In this document: positions 1-6,439 of the stretch, piece by piece
How positions within the stretch are numbered: position 1 is the stretch's first letter
Layout of the letters: every line of letters starts with the position of its first letter
NCBI GenBank assembly: GCA_014534295.1
Contig: JACVRU010000017.1
Span: forward strand, 1-18,495
DNA: 18,495 nucleotides
Direction: 5' to 3'
DNA from: Thermoleophilia bacterium
Lineage (GTDB): Bacteria; Actinomycetota; Thermoleophilia; Gaiellales; Gaiellaceae
Made by a program: the position numbers and the translations under genes
Notes under the pieces: generated by a model
Told to the model about the DNA's origin: nothing
The model's input: only the letters and a program-made list of their open reading frames with translations
Database searches by the model: none

Positions 1-81
1 AAGGAACGTGCCCGGGAGCTCGACACGCCGCTGGAGACGGGCTCGCGGATCGACGTGATCGCCGCGATCAGCGGCGGGTAG
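1..81 (+). CDS. MoaD/ThiS-like sulfur carrier, C-terminal fragment
   Basis: Only the last 26 codons lie in the window; the frame is open from base 1 and ends in TAG. The peptide finishes with IDVIAAISGG, i.e. a beta-strand followed by a terminal Gly-Gly. In the ubiquitin-like MoaD/ThiS proteins this exposed diglycine is adenylated and thiocarboxylated so that sulfur can be passed to molybdopterin or thiazole. The 'disordered turn, IDV, AISGG' ending is more like MoaD than ThiS, but the fragment is too short to decide, and the beta-grasp fold itself is outside the window. The next gene converges on it after about 20 bases. Confidence 0.6.
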   Translation, partial: KERARELDTPLETGSRIDVIAAISGG

Positions 82-102
82 GCAGGCACCGCCTGGTCGC
101 CG

Positions 103-285
103 TCATTCCCCGCCTTCGTCCCGCTCGGCGGCTTCGGACGCCTCTTCGACCGGGCCGTCGGCCTCACCGGCTGCGGCCGCCGCCAGCTTCCGCTCCTCCT
201 TCTTCTCTTGCTTGCGCGCGCGCTTCTCCTGTACCGCCCGCTCGCGCGCCAGCTTCGAGAACGTCTGCCTCTTCTTGGCGCTCAT
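103..285 (-). CDS. Small highly charged protein, Lys/Arg-rich N-half
   Basis: A 60-residue protein with a basic, helical first half (KKRQTFSKLARERAV, then runs of K, R and E) and an acidic Ala/Glu tail. The start is supported by AAGGAG about 8 nt upstream of the ATG at 285. I know no assigned function; short proteins opening with K-x-R-Q-T-F/M-x-K and repeated RER/KK patterns are common in actinobacteria. The composition would suit nucleic acid or ribosome binding, but that is inference. It lies downstream of the tRNA-fMet terminator on the same strand, so it probably has its own promoter or depends on readthrough. Confidence 0.65.
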   Translation of the reverse strand: MSAKKRQTFSKLARERAVQEKRARKQEKKEERKLAAAAAGEADGPVEEASEAAERDEGGE

Positions 286-310
286 TCGGCTCCTTCGCTC
301 GCTGACGCCT

Positions 311-339
311 GAAAGGAAAAGCCCCGCCGAAGCAGGGCT
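311..339 (-). terminator. Rho-independent terminator of tRNA-fMet
   Basis: Read on the minus strand, an 8-bp stem AGCCCTGC/GCGGGGCT closes a UUCG tetraloop (hairpin 320-339) and is followed directly by TTTTCCTTTC. It begins 6 nt past the end of the tRNA. The stable UUCG loop, GC stem and U-rich tail make this a textbook intrinsic terminator. Confidence 0.85.
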
Positions 340-345
340 CTCCAG

Positions 346-419
346 TAGCGGGGGCAGGATTTGAACCTGCGACCTCCGGGTTATGAGCCCGGCGAGCTAC
401 CTGACTGCTCCACCCCGCG
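346..419 (-). tRNA. Initiator tRNA-fMet (CAU)
   Basis: A full cloverleaf on the minus strand with anticodon CAT in the loop CTCATAA. The anticodon stem CCGGG/CCCGG carries the three consecutive G-C pairs (29-31 with 39-41) diagnostic of initiators. The first base C1 faces U72 and cannot pair, as needed for formylation and for exclusion from EF-Tu. The T arm is GCAGG-TTCAAAT-CCTGC. The discriminator is A73 and CCA is not encoded (CTG follows). This is the start tRNA, not elongator Met or lysidine-modified Ile. Confidence 0.95.
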
Positions 420-430
420 TCGCAAGGCCG

Positions 431-436
431 AGTATA
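431..436 (-). promoter_or_regulatory. Candidate -10 box of tRNA-fMet promoter
   Basis: The minus strand reads TATACT here, 11 bases before the mature tRNA 5' end, a good fit to a housekeeping -10. The hexamer 17 nt further upstream (GAGCGA) is a poor -35. The -35 area falls inside the first codons of the divergent gene that starts at 448, so the two transcription units share this short region. Confidence 0.45.
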
Positions 437-447
437 GCCTCTGAGAC

Positions 448-774
448 ATGGAATCGCTCGTCTGGCTGGGCCTCGCGGTGCTCGCCGCCGCCTTCCTGGG
501 CGGCGTGGCGCTCGTCGCCGTGCAGGCGCTTTCCGCCTACCGGACGGCCAAGGCGGCCGGCGGCGAGCTCGTCGCCGGACTCGACCGCGTGCTCGCCGAC
601 GCGGAGCGTCTGACGACCAAGCTGGAGGGGCTCTCGGGCGGGACCGTACGCCTCCAGGCGGCCCTCGACGGCCTCAGCGTCAGCCGCGCCCGACTGAACG
701 TCCTCCTCGAGGCGATCTCGCAGGTGCGCACCGCGTTCTCACGCCTCACGGGCGTCGTGCCGCGCAAGTCCTGA
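448..774 (+). CDS. Membrane-anchored coiled-coil protein (DUF948-like)
   Basis: 108 residues: one hydrophobic helix at about residues 4-28 (LVWLGLAVLAAAFLGGVALV), then an amphipathic, Ala/Leu/Glu-rich stretch with heptad-like leucines to about residue 100. The layout of N-terminal anchor plus cytoplasmic coiled coil resembles DUF948-type proteins, whose role is unclear. The stop overlaps the ATG of the exopolyphosphatase gene by one base (TGATG), so the two are translationally coupled and probably act in the same process or at least share expression. No strong ribosome site is visible at the start. Confidence 0.65.
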   Translation: MESLVWLGLAVLAAAFLGGVALVAVQALSAYRTAKAAGGELVAGLDRVLADAERLTTKLEGLSGGTVRLQAALDGLSVSRARLNVLLEAISQVRTAFSRLTGVVPRKS

Positions 775-1679
775 TGCGCGTCGCCGCGCTCGACCTCGGC
801 ACGAACACGACCCGTCTGCTCGTGGCGGACGTCGAGGACGGCAGCGTCCGCGAGGTCGAGCGCCGCACCGAGATCACGCGCCTCGGGGAGGGCGTCGACG
901 AGCGGCGCAGGCTCCTCCCCCTCCCCATCGCCCGCGTCCGCAAAGTCCTCTCCGACTACCGGCGCGCACTCGAGGAGCACGGTGCCGAGCGCGCGCTGCT
1001 CGTGGCGACGAGCGCCGTACGGGACGCGGAGAACGGCGAGGCATTCCTCGGCGAGATCGAGTGGAGCTACGGATTCGCGACGAGACTGCTTTCGGGAGGC
1101 GAGGAGGCGGCGCTCGTCCGACGCGGGGTCGCGACCGGCGCCGAGGTGGACGCCGGGACGCTGATCGTGGACCTCGGCGGCGGCTCGACGGAGCTGATCC
1201 TCGGCGACCGCCACCTGAGCCTCGACCTCGGGAGCGTCCGCCTGACCGAACGCTTCGGCGAGGACGTCGAGGCGATCCGTGCCCACGTGCGCGAGGCCGC
1301 GCTGCCGCTGGAGACGGCCAAGGCGGTCGGCGTCGCGGGGACGGTGACCACGATCGCCGCGCTCGACCTCGGGCTGACCGAGTACGACCCGCAGCGCGTC
1401 CACGGGCACGCGATCCTGCGGGACGCCGTCGAGCGAGAGCTCGCTCGCCTGGCCGGGCTGTCGCTCGAGGAGCGTCGGCGGCTGCCGGGCCTCGAGCCGA
1501 AGCGGGCGCCGGTGATCGTCGCGGGCGCCGCGATCCTCGCCGAGCTGCTCGCCGTCTACGGGCTCGACGGCATCCGCGCGAGCGAGCGCGACCTGCTCGA
1601 CGGAGCCGCCCTCGAGGCCGCCGAGCTGCCGGAGCCCGAGGAGGGCGCGGCCCCGCCCGGGGCCTACACCTGCTGCTGA
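774..1679 (+). CDS. ppx: Exopolyphosphatase, Ppx/GppA family
   Basis: 301 residues, the size of the two-domain actinobacterial Ppx proteins without the extra C-terminal domains of the E. coli enzyme. The ASKHA-fold motifs are in order: DLGTNTTRLL at 7-16 (phosphate 1), TSAVRDAEN at 79-87, GGEEAAL around 108-114 carrying the likely catalytic Glu, VDLGGGSTEL at 132-141 (phosphate 2) and GVAGTVTTIAAL at 186-197. The family removes terminal phosphate from polyphosphate or hydrolyses pppGpp; which substrate is used here cannot be told from sequence. The gene is coupled to the upstream membrane coiled-coil gene, and its last 16 bases overlap the convergent CBS-domain gene. Confidence 0.9.
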   Translation: MRVAALDLGTNTTRLLVADVEDGSVREVERRTEITRLGEGVDERRRLLPLPIARVRKVLSDYRRALEEHGAERALLVATSAVRDAENGEAFLGEIEWSYGFATRLLSGGEEAALVRRGVATGAEVDAGTLIVDLGGGSTELILGDRHLSLDLGSVRLTERFGEDVEAIRAHVREAALPLETAKAVGVAGTVTTIAALDLGLTEYDPQRVHGHAILRDAVERELARLAGLSLEERRRLPGLEPKRAPVIVAGAAILAELLAVYGLDGIRASERDLLDGAALEAAELPEPEEGAAPPGAYTCC

Positions 1680-2086
1680 CGCTCGGGCTCCTCCTCCGGA
1701 GGCCGGTCCTCGGCCAGCCGCCGCTGCACGACCGCCCGCGAGAGCACGCCGACGAGCCGCCCGTCCTCCTCGACGACCGGCACCCGCTCCAGCTCCTGCT
1801 CCTCCATGAAGAGGAACGCCTCCTCGAGCCGCATGTCGGCGCGGAGGGTCGCCAGCGGGCGCTCCGCGATCGCCCGCAGCTCGACCCGTGTCGGGTCGAG
1901 GCCCGCGGCGACGACCTCCCGCACGAGCGTCTTCCGCGTCACCACGCCCACGAGCCGGCCGCCCTCCACCACGAAGACCGCGCGCACCTCGGGCCGCGCG
2001 AGCTCCTGGCCGGCGGCCTGCACGCTCGCCGCCGCGTCACAGGTCGGCGGCTCCGCGACCATCGCGTCGCGAACGAGATCCGTCAC
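1664..2086 (-). CDS. Tandem CBS-domain protein
   Basis: 140 residues made almost entirely of two CBS domains. The first has VRAVFVVEGGRLVGVVTRKTL at about residues 34-54 and the second has LERVPVVEEDGRLVGVLSRA at about 99-118; each shows the usual sheet-helix pattern ending in G-x-(I/V)-(T/S)-x-x. Stand-alone CBS pairs bind adenosine nucleotides such as AMP, ATP or SAM and regulate partner proteins. The start is GTG (MTDLVRDAM). It lies about 40 nt downstream of the glutamate dehydrogenase stop on the same strand, so it may be a nucleotide-sensing third gene of that operon; this is inference. The C-terminus is an acidic/Gln tail. Confidence 0.88.
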   Translation of the reverse strand: MTDLVRDAMVAEPPTCDAAASVQAAGQELARPEVRAVFVVEGGRLVGVVTRKTLVREVVAAGLDPTRVELRAIAERPLATLRADMRLEEAFLFMEEQELERVPVVEEDGRLVGVLSRAVVQRRLAEDRPPEEEPERQQQV

Positions 2087-2126
2087 TTCGGGGCCCCCGC
2101 GGAATACGCAGCATTGCGCGGGGAGA

Positions 2127-3404
2127 TCACGGATAGATGCCCCGCATCTCGAGCGCGCCGGCGACCTCCCGGATCGCGGCCACGAGCGCGCCCCCGCGCA
2201 GGCTCATACCCTCCTCGCGGTGCAGCTCCCAGACGCGGTCGAAGGCGTCGCCGAGCATCTCCTCGAGCTTGAAGCGGATCTCGTCGCGCCCCCAGAACAG
2301 CCGCCCGAGGTCCTGCACCCACTCGAAGTACGAGACGGTCACGCCGCCGGCGTTCGTGAGGACGTCGGGGAGGACGACGATCCCGCGGTCGGCGAGGATC
2401 CGGTCGGCCTCGATCGTCGTCGGCCCGTTGGCGCCCTCTGCGACGATGCGGCAGTCGAGCCGGCCGGCGTTCTCCGCCGTGACCTGGTCCTCGCGCGCCG
2501 CGAGCACGAGCACGTCGCACGGGAGCTCGAGCAGCTCCGCGTTCGTGACGAAGTCCGCGCCCGGGTAGCCCTCGAGGACGCCGTGCTCGGCTGCCCAGGC
2601 CCGCACGGCGGCGAGGTCCAGCCCGCCGGACGCGTACACGCCGCCGGACACGTCCGAGACGGCCAAGACGGTAGCGCCCCGCTCCTCGAGCTCGCGGGCC
2701 GCGACCCCACCGACGTTTCCGAAGCCCTGGACGACGCAACGCTGCTCCCCGAGCGGCAGCCCGAGCTTCCGGCAGGCCCGGTCGGTCACCATCACGACCC
2801 CCGCGCCCGTCGCCTCGGGCCGGAAGACCGAGCCTCCGATCGAGATCGGCTTCCCCGTCGTCACCTCGGGCACGGCGTAGCCCTTCTGCATCGAGTACGT
2901 GTCCATCAACCACGCCATCGTCTGCTCGTTCGTGGCCATGTCCGGCGCCGGGATGTCCTCCCGCGGGCCGATGAAGGGCGCCAGCTCGGCCGTGTAGCGG
3001 CGCGTGATCCGCTGGAGCTCGCTCGCCGACAGCTCCCGCGGATTGCAGCGGACGCCGCCCTTCGCCCCGCCGTACGGGAGGCGCAGGAGCGCGCACTTCC
3101 AGGTCATCCAGACCGCGAGCGCGGCGCACTCGCCCAGGGTCACCTCCTGGTCGTAGCGGATGCCGCCCTTCGTTGGCCCGAGCACCGTCGAGTGCTGGAC
3201 CCGGTAGCCGGGGAAGATTCGCAGCACCCCGCCGTCCATGAGCACCGGCACCGACAGCATCACGGCCCGCTCGGGGAAGCGCAGGCGCTCCGCGGTCGCG
3301 TCCGTGATTCCCGCGTGTGGGAGCGCCTCCTCGAACTGCGCCAGCGCCGTTCGGAAGAGCGGCGTGTCCCACTCGAGCCGCTCGACCGTGTCGAGGTCGG
3401 TCAC
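2127..3404 (-). CDS. gdhA: Glutamate dehydrogenase (Glu/Leu/Phe/Val family)
   Basis: 425 residues, the normal length of hexameric NAD(P)-dependent glutamate dehydrogenases, which interconvert glutamate with 2-oxoglutarate and ammonia. Visible sites are GPTKGGIRY (K79), MTWKCAL (K103), PYGGAKGGV with catalytic K115, and IPAPDMATNE with catalytic D155. The Rossmann motif VQGFGNVGG lies at 225-233 and EGANGPTT further on, and the ending is a typical SYFEWVQ segment. Cofactor preference is not obvious. The GTG start at 3404 overlaps the phosphorylase stop in the tetranucleotide GTGA. A much longer open frame continues upstream but is only a shadow of the phosphorylase gene; the family's N-terminus fits VTDLDTVERLEW. 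Confidence 0.93.
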   Translation of the reverse strand: MTDLDTVERLEWDTPLFRTALAQFEEALPHAGITDATAERLRFPERAVMLSVPVLMDGGVLRIFPGYRVQHSTVLGPTKGGIRYDQEVTLGECAALAVWMTWKCALLRLPYGGAKGGVRCNPRELSASELQRITRRYTAELAPFIGPREDIPAPDMATNEQTMAWLMDTYSMQKGYAVPEVTTGKPISIGGSVFRPEATGAGVVMVTDRACRKLGLPLGEQRCVVQGFGNVGGVAARELEERGATVLAVSDVSGGVYASGGLDLAAVRAWAAEHGVLEGYPGADFVTNAELLELPCDVLVLAAREDQVTAENAGRLDCRIVAEGANGPTTIEADRILADRGIVVLPDVLTNAGGVTVSYFEWVQDLGRLFWGRDEIRFKLEEMLGDAFDRVWELHREEGMSLRGGALVAAIREVAGALEMRGIYP

Positions 3405-4948
3405 CGGCGGGCCGAGCGGTGCGCGGCGAGGTAGTAGCGCTCGACGTACTCGACGACGGCGCGGTGCATCGAGAATCGCGGCGCCAGCTGCTCGATGGAC
3501 GCCCTCATCATCGCGCTCCAGCGCTCCCGGTCCGCGTAGGCCGGCAGGACCTCGTGCTCGAGCAGGCGGTAGAGCTCCTCCGCGTCCGCGGCGTCGTCCG
3601 CGCCCGTGATCGCCCAGCCGACCTCCGGCGAGTACCCCTCCGGCCACCAGCCGTCGAGCACGGAGAGATTCAGCACGCCGTTCATGGCCGCCTTCATCCC
3701 GCTCGTCCCCGACGCCTCCTGCGGCCGGCGCGGCGTGTTCAGCCAAACGTCGCAGCCCTGGACGAGCACGCGGGCGAGGCCCATGTCGTAGTCCTCGAGG
3801 AAGACGACCCGGTCGCTTCCCCGGCTCAGCGCGACGATCTCCTGCATCAGGTCCTTGCCGCTCTCGTCCGCGGGATGGGCCTTGCCGGCGACGACGATCT
3901 GGACGGGCAGCGAGAACAGCCGCTCCGGGTCGGAGAAGACGAGGCCCGCGCGCTTGTAGGTGGCGAAGCGCCGGGCGAGGCCGATCGTCAAGAGCTCGGG
4001 ATCGAGCCCGGCGCGCTCGACCAGGCGGGCCTTGAGCAGCCGGTGCGCCTCCCAGAGGTCGCCGGCATCCTCGAGCTCGGGTGCCGTCCACGTGCCCGGG
4101 TGGACGCCGTTCGTGACGTGGCCGATCGGCGTGTCGATCCCGGCCCACATCCCGCGCGCCACCTCGCCGTGCAGCTCGGAGACGGCGTTCGCGTGGCCGC
4201 TGACCCGGAGGGCGAACGGCGTCATCCCGAAGCCGCCGCCGTCCCAGCGGCCGAGCTCGAGGATGTCCTCGCCGAGGTAGCGGGCGACGAGCTCCTGGTC
4301 GAAGACCTCGTTCCCCGCCGGCACAGGCGTGTGCGTCGTGAACACGGTCGTCGCGCGCACGCGCTCGAGTTCCTCCCGGCGCAGCCGCTCGAGCGCGAGA
4401 AACGCCGAGTGGCCTTCGTTCAGGTGCCAGACGGAGGGCTCGACCCCGAGCGCCGCGAGCGCGCGGACGCCGCCGACCCCGAGCAGGAGCTCCTGGCGGA
4501 GCCGGTGCTCCCGTTCGCCCGCGTAGAGGCCGTCCGTGAGGCCGGGCGCGTCGAGCAGGTAGAGGGGGACGCTCCCCACGTCGTGGCGCCAGACGGCCGC
4601 CTCGACCGTGTCAGGGCCGAGCTCGACCGAGACGGTCGTCTCGTGCGTCATGCCCAGCGCCTCGGGGTCGACCGGCTGCGGCGCCTCCTGCTGGCGCCCG
4701 TCCCCGTCCAGCCGCTGCCGGAAGTAGCCGTCGCGGTAGAGCAGCCCGACGCCGACGAGCGGGAGGCCGAGGTCGGAGGCGGACTTCACGTGGTCGCCGG
4801 CCAGGACGCCGAGCCCGCCGGAGTAGATGGGCAGCAACTCGTCCACGCCGAACTCCATGCAGAAGTAGGCGACGAGGAAGTCCTCGAGCCGGCCGTGGGC
4901 GCGGCTCCACCAGGGCGGGGTCTGGGCGATCGGCTCGGCTCTGCTCAT
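3401..4948 (-). CDS. glgP: Alpha-glucan (glycogen) phosphorylase, compact form
   Basis: 515 residues from the chosen ATG. It matches the alpha-glucan phosphorylase family (GT35), which releases glucose 1-phosphate from glycogen or maltodextrin using pyridoxal phosphate. Motifs in order: YFCMEFG and LPIYSGGLGVLAGDHVKSASD near the N-terminus, HLNEGHSAF, TTHTPVPAGNEVF, GHVTNGVHPGTW, RRFATYKRAGL, and EASGTSGMKAAMNG with the PLP lysine at K419. The protein begins directly before the catalytic fold and so lacks the DUF3417 N-terminal domain of the roughly 850-residue actinobacterial forms; its size is like compact archaeal relatives. An in-frame ATG at 4990 would add 14 poorly structured residues; neither start has a clear ribosome site. 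The stop overlaps the GDH start by 4 nt. Confidence 0.9.
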   Translation of the reverse strand: MSRAEPIAQTPPWWSRAHGRLEDFLVAYFCMEFGVDELLPIYSGGLGVLAGDHVKSASDLGLPLVGVGLLYRDGYFRQRLDGDGRQQEAPQPVDPEALGMTHETTVSVELGPDTVEAAVWRHDVGSVPLYLLDAPGLTDGLYAGEREHRLRQELLLGVGGVRALAALGVEPSVWHLNEGHSAFLALERLRREELERVRATTVFTTHTPVPAGNEVFDQELVARYLGEDILELGRWDGGGFGMTPFALRVSGHANAVSELHGEVARGMWAGIDTPIGHVTNGVHPGTWTAPELEDAGDLWEAHRLLKARLVERAGLDPELLTIGLARRFATYKRAGLVFSDPERLFSLPVQIVVAGKAHPADESGKDLMQEIVALSRGSDRVVFLEDYDMGLARVLVQGCDVWLNTPRRPQEASGTSGMKAAMNGVLNLSVLDGWWPEGYSPEVGWAITGADDAADAEELYRLLEHEVLPAYADRERWSAMMRASIEQLAPRFSMHRAVVEYVERYYLAAHRSARR

Positions 4949-5011
4949 TCGGTCGTGCGGGGCGTGCTCGCGGGACTCTAGCCCGCACATCAGGCGGGCG
5001 AGCCGGCCGCG

Positions 5012-5284
5012 TCAGCTGCGCAGGGCGAGCGAGAAGCGGCCCAGCCTGGCCTGCTCCTTGCCCTCCCGGCCGCGGCGCATAAGCAAGCGTGCGGTCGCGC
5101 CGACCCCGCCGCCGAGGACGAAGCCCGCCCCGATGGAGCCCGCGAGGAGCAGCGGGAGCCGCGCCCTCAGCTTCGCGGTCAGGTCGGCCTCGGCCCGGAG
5201 CCGGTCGATCGACCGCGCGAGCTCGTCGCGCTCGACCTCGATCCGGCGGCGGACGTCCTGCTGGGCAGCGTCAGCGTCCGGCAT
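5012..5284 (-). CDS. DUF3618-like single-pass membrane protein
   Basis: 90 residues. The first half is a charged helix, VRRRIEVERDELARSIDRL, matching the DUF3618 pattern (I-x-x-x-R-x-E-L-x-x-x-I/V-x-x-L). It is followed by a glycine-rich membrane helix at about residues 46-68 (LLLAGSIGAGFVLGGGVGATA) and a short basic tail. Function is unknown; such proteins sit next to holin-X genes in many actinobacteria, as here. The ATG lies 14 bases inside the holin-like gene with GGAGG about 13 nt upstream. It is the last gene of the leftward four-gene membrane cluster. Confidence 0.8.
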   Translation of the reverse strand: MPDADAAQQDVRRRIEVERDELARSIDRLRAEADLTAKLRARLPLLLAGSIGAGFVLGGGVGATARLLMRRGREGKEQARLGRFSLALRS

Positions 5285-5672
5285 CGTCTCTCAGCGCCTC
5301 CGCGGTGACCCGTGCCTCCTGGACGGCCTGCTCCGGCACCGGCGGAGCGCCTCGGCGGAGGGCGCGGAGCGCGATCAGCGCGGCCGGAGCGGCCAGGACG
5401 AGGCAGGCGGCCGCCGCCACGAGCAGCGCCGCCCAGACCGGCAGGACGAGCGAGAGCGCGGCGGCCAGGGCGCCCAGGAGGAAGGCGAGCGCGAACAGGC
5501 CCAGGACAACCGTCGCCAGGACGGCCCCGGCGCCCAGGCCGAGCGCCGCGGCCTTCCGCTTCAGCTCGAGGGTGGCGAGCTCGACCTCGAGCCGGGCGAG
5601 GGCGCTCGCATGCGCGGCGGCTTCCCGCACCGTCGTGCCGACTCCGTTCGCCTCATCGGCGCGGGTAGGCAT
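5271..5672 (-). CDS. Holin-X family (Act-Holin-X) membrane protein
   Basis: 133 residues: an N-terminal amphipathic helix (HASALARLEVELATLELKR), two long hydrophobic helices at roughly 45-70 and 75-100, and a charged tail. This is the layout of the actinobacterial 'phage holin family' (PF07332), which despite its name is mostly chromosomal and of unknown role, perhaps in the envelope. The chosen ATG at 5672 has an excellent GGAGGAG ribosome site five or so bases upstream; an upstream in-frame ATG at 5729 would add 19 residues of the preceding gene's shadow. It overlaps the gene before it by 20 nt and the DUF3618-like gene after it by 14 nt. Confidence 0.82.
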   Translation of the reverse strand: MPTRADEANGVGTTVREAAAHASALARLEVELATLELKRKAAALGLGAGAVLATVVLGLFALAFLLGALAAALSLVLPVWAALLVAAAACLVLAAPAALIALRALRRGAPPVPEQAVQEARVTAEALRDDAGR

Positions 5673-6006
5673 GACTCCTCCAGTCGACGACCTTCGCGAG
5701 CAGCAGCCCGAGCACGAACGCGGCCGCAACGAGCGCGATCGGGCTCGGCCCTCCCTGCGAGGGCCTCGCTGCGCGCGGATCGGGAGCGGGCTCCACGCGA
5801 GGGGGGGTCGCGGCAGGCGGCTCCGCGTCAGGCTTGCCGCGCAGGCGCGCCGCCACGAGGCCCGGGCGCATCCCGCGCACGAGCGCGGCGTCCTCGGCCA
5901 GCGGACGGGCGAGCTTGGCCTTGAGGCCGCCGCCCGCCGCCGCGCTGCGCGCGAGGTCGTCCAGCCGGCCGGCCGCCCGCTCGATCAGTTGGTCGCCGCG
6001 AGTCAT
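5653..6006 (-). CDS. Tail-anchored membrane protein, unknown function
   Basis: 117 residues from the ATG at 6006, with AAGGAGGAG about 14 nt upstream. The N-terminal 50 residues form a predicted amphipathic helix (LIERAAGRLDDLARSAAAGG). A proline/alanine-rich linker follows at about 58-85 (PPAATPPRVEPAPDPR), then a single hydrophobic helix at about 87-104 (PIALVAAAFVLGLLLAKVV) with a short basic end. I do not recognise a family. The start sits in the stop of the preceding 43-residue gene (ATGA), so the two are coupled. A longer frame from 6150 exists, but its first 48 residues are a shadow of that small gene. Confidence 0.7.
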   Translation of the reverse strand: MTRGDQLIERAAGRLDDLARSAAAGGGLKAKLARPLAEDAALVRGMRPGLVAARLRGKPDAEPPAATPPRVEPAPDPRAARPSQGGPSPIALVAAAFVLGLLLAKVVDWRSHAYPRR

Positions 6007-6134
6007 CGCCGCGCCGGGGGCTCCTCCTTGGTCGCCAGCCGCCAGAAGGTCGACGACAGCTGGCGCGCGGCGAAAGCCGCGGCTGCCGCGAAGCCCGCGA
6101 GGATGGCGCTCCAGAGCAGCTTCCCGATCAGCAC
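6003..6134 (-). CDS. 43-residue DUF4235-like membrane protein
   Basis: A short gene that size-limited gene finders would miss. From a GTG at 6134 it reads MLIGKLLWSAILAGFAAAAA and then FAARQLSSTFWRLATKEEPP, ending ARR. One membrane helix spans about residues 6-24. It matches the second half of the divergent gene at 6206: both have K-L-L-W/Y, I-x-A-G, R-x-L, W-R/W, T and then P-P-x-R-R. The stop shares ATGA with the next gene's start, which supports it as real coding sequence at the head of the four-gene membrane operon. The frame is open further upstream, so the start is uncertain. Function of this family is unknown. Confidence 0.75.
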   Translation of the reverse strand: MLIGKLLWSAILAGFAAAAAFAARQLSSTFWRLATKEEPPARR

Positions 6135-6205
6135 GGTGGGCTTCTGCCACCGAGCGCCGGCCGGGAAACGTTTAGCGCCTGCTCTCGGCGAGGGATACGT
6201 GACTG

Positions 6206-6433
6206 GTGCCCACGAAGACCGAGGCGATCCGCGAGGAGCTCGTCCAGCTCAAGGGGGACCTGAAGAGCCTCGCGGTCGTCGTGCGTGAGGATCCGAGCGA
6301 ACGGGCGCGGAAGGAGCGCGCCTGGAAGCTCCTCTACGGCGGCATCGCCGCCGGGCTGACGCTTGCGAGCAGGCGGCTGGCGGCCCGTGTGTGGTGGGTG
6401 CTGACCGGCAGGACGCCGCCGACCAGGCGCTAG
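6206..6433 (+). CDS. DUF4235-like small membrane protein
   Basis: 75 residues with GTG start. Residues 1-38 form a charged amphipathic helix (TEAIREELVQLKGDLKSLA); residues 40-60 form one membrane helix with the DUF4235-type signature KLLYGGIAAG, followed by RVWWVLTGRTPPTRR. It is the divergent neighbour and partial paralogue of the 43-residue gene at 6003-6134. About 70 bases separate the two starts, so both promoters must lie there. The stop is 6 nt before the start of the first dynamin-like GTPase, so it probably leads that operon. Confidence 0.75.
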   Translation: MPTKTEAIREELVQLKGDLKSLAVVVREDPSERARKERAWKLLYGGIAAGLTLASRRLAARVWWVLTGRTPPTRR

Positions 6434-6439
6434 GCCGCC

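Noticed and set aside
83..95. Small hairpin CAGGC-ACC-GCCTG between the first two convergent genes
   Set aside because: Only 5 base pairs and no U tract; too weak to call a terminator.
1061..4981. Long open frames opposite or out of phase with ppx, gdh and glgP (for example 1061-2272, 1806-3434 and 3317-4981 on plus)
   Set aside because: Their translations are Arg/Pro/Ala-rich with no domain, and lie over well-recognised enzymes on the other frame; typical shadows in high-GC DNA.
5271..5672. Prophage remnant, suggested by the holin-family gene
   Set aside because: No lysin, integrase, structural genes or attachment repeats; holin-X proteins are mostly chromosomal in actinobacteria.
5653..6150. 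Longer version of the tail-anchored protein starting at 6150
   Set aside because: The first 48 residues overlap the 43-aa gene in another frame, and the ATG at 6006 has a ribosome site and an ATGA junction.
6170..6197. Sigma-B-like promoter, GTTTAG then GGGATA, between the divergent DUF4235-like genes
   Set aside because: The 16-base spacing is longer than usual and GGGATA is an imperfect -10, so it may be chance.
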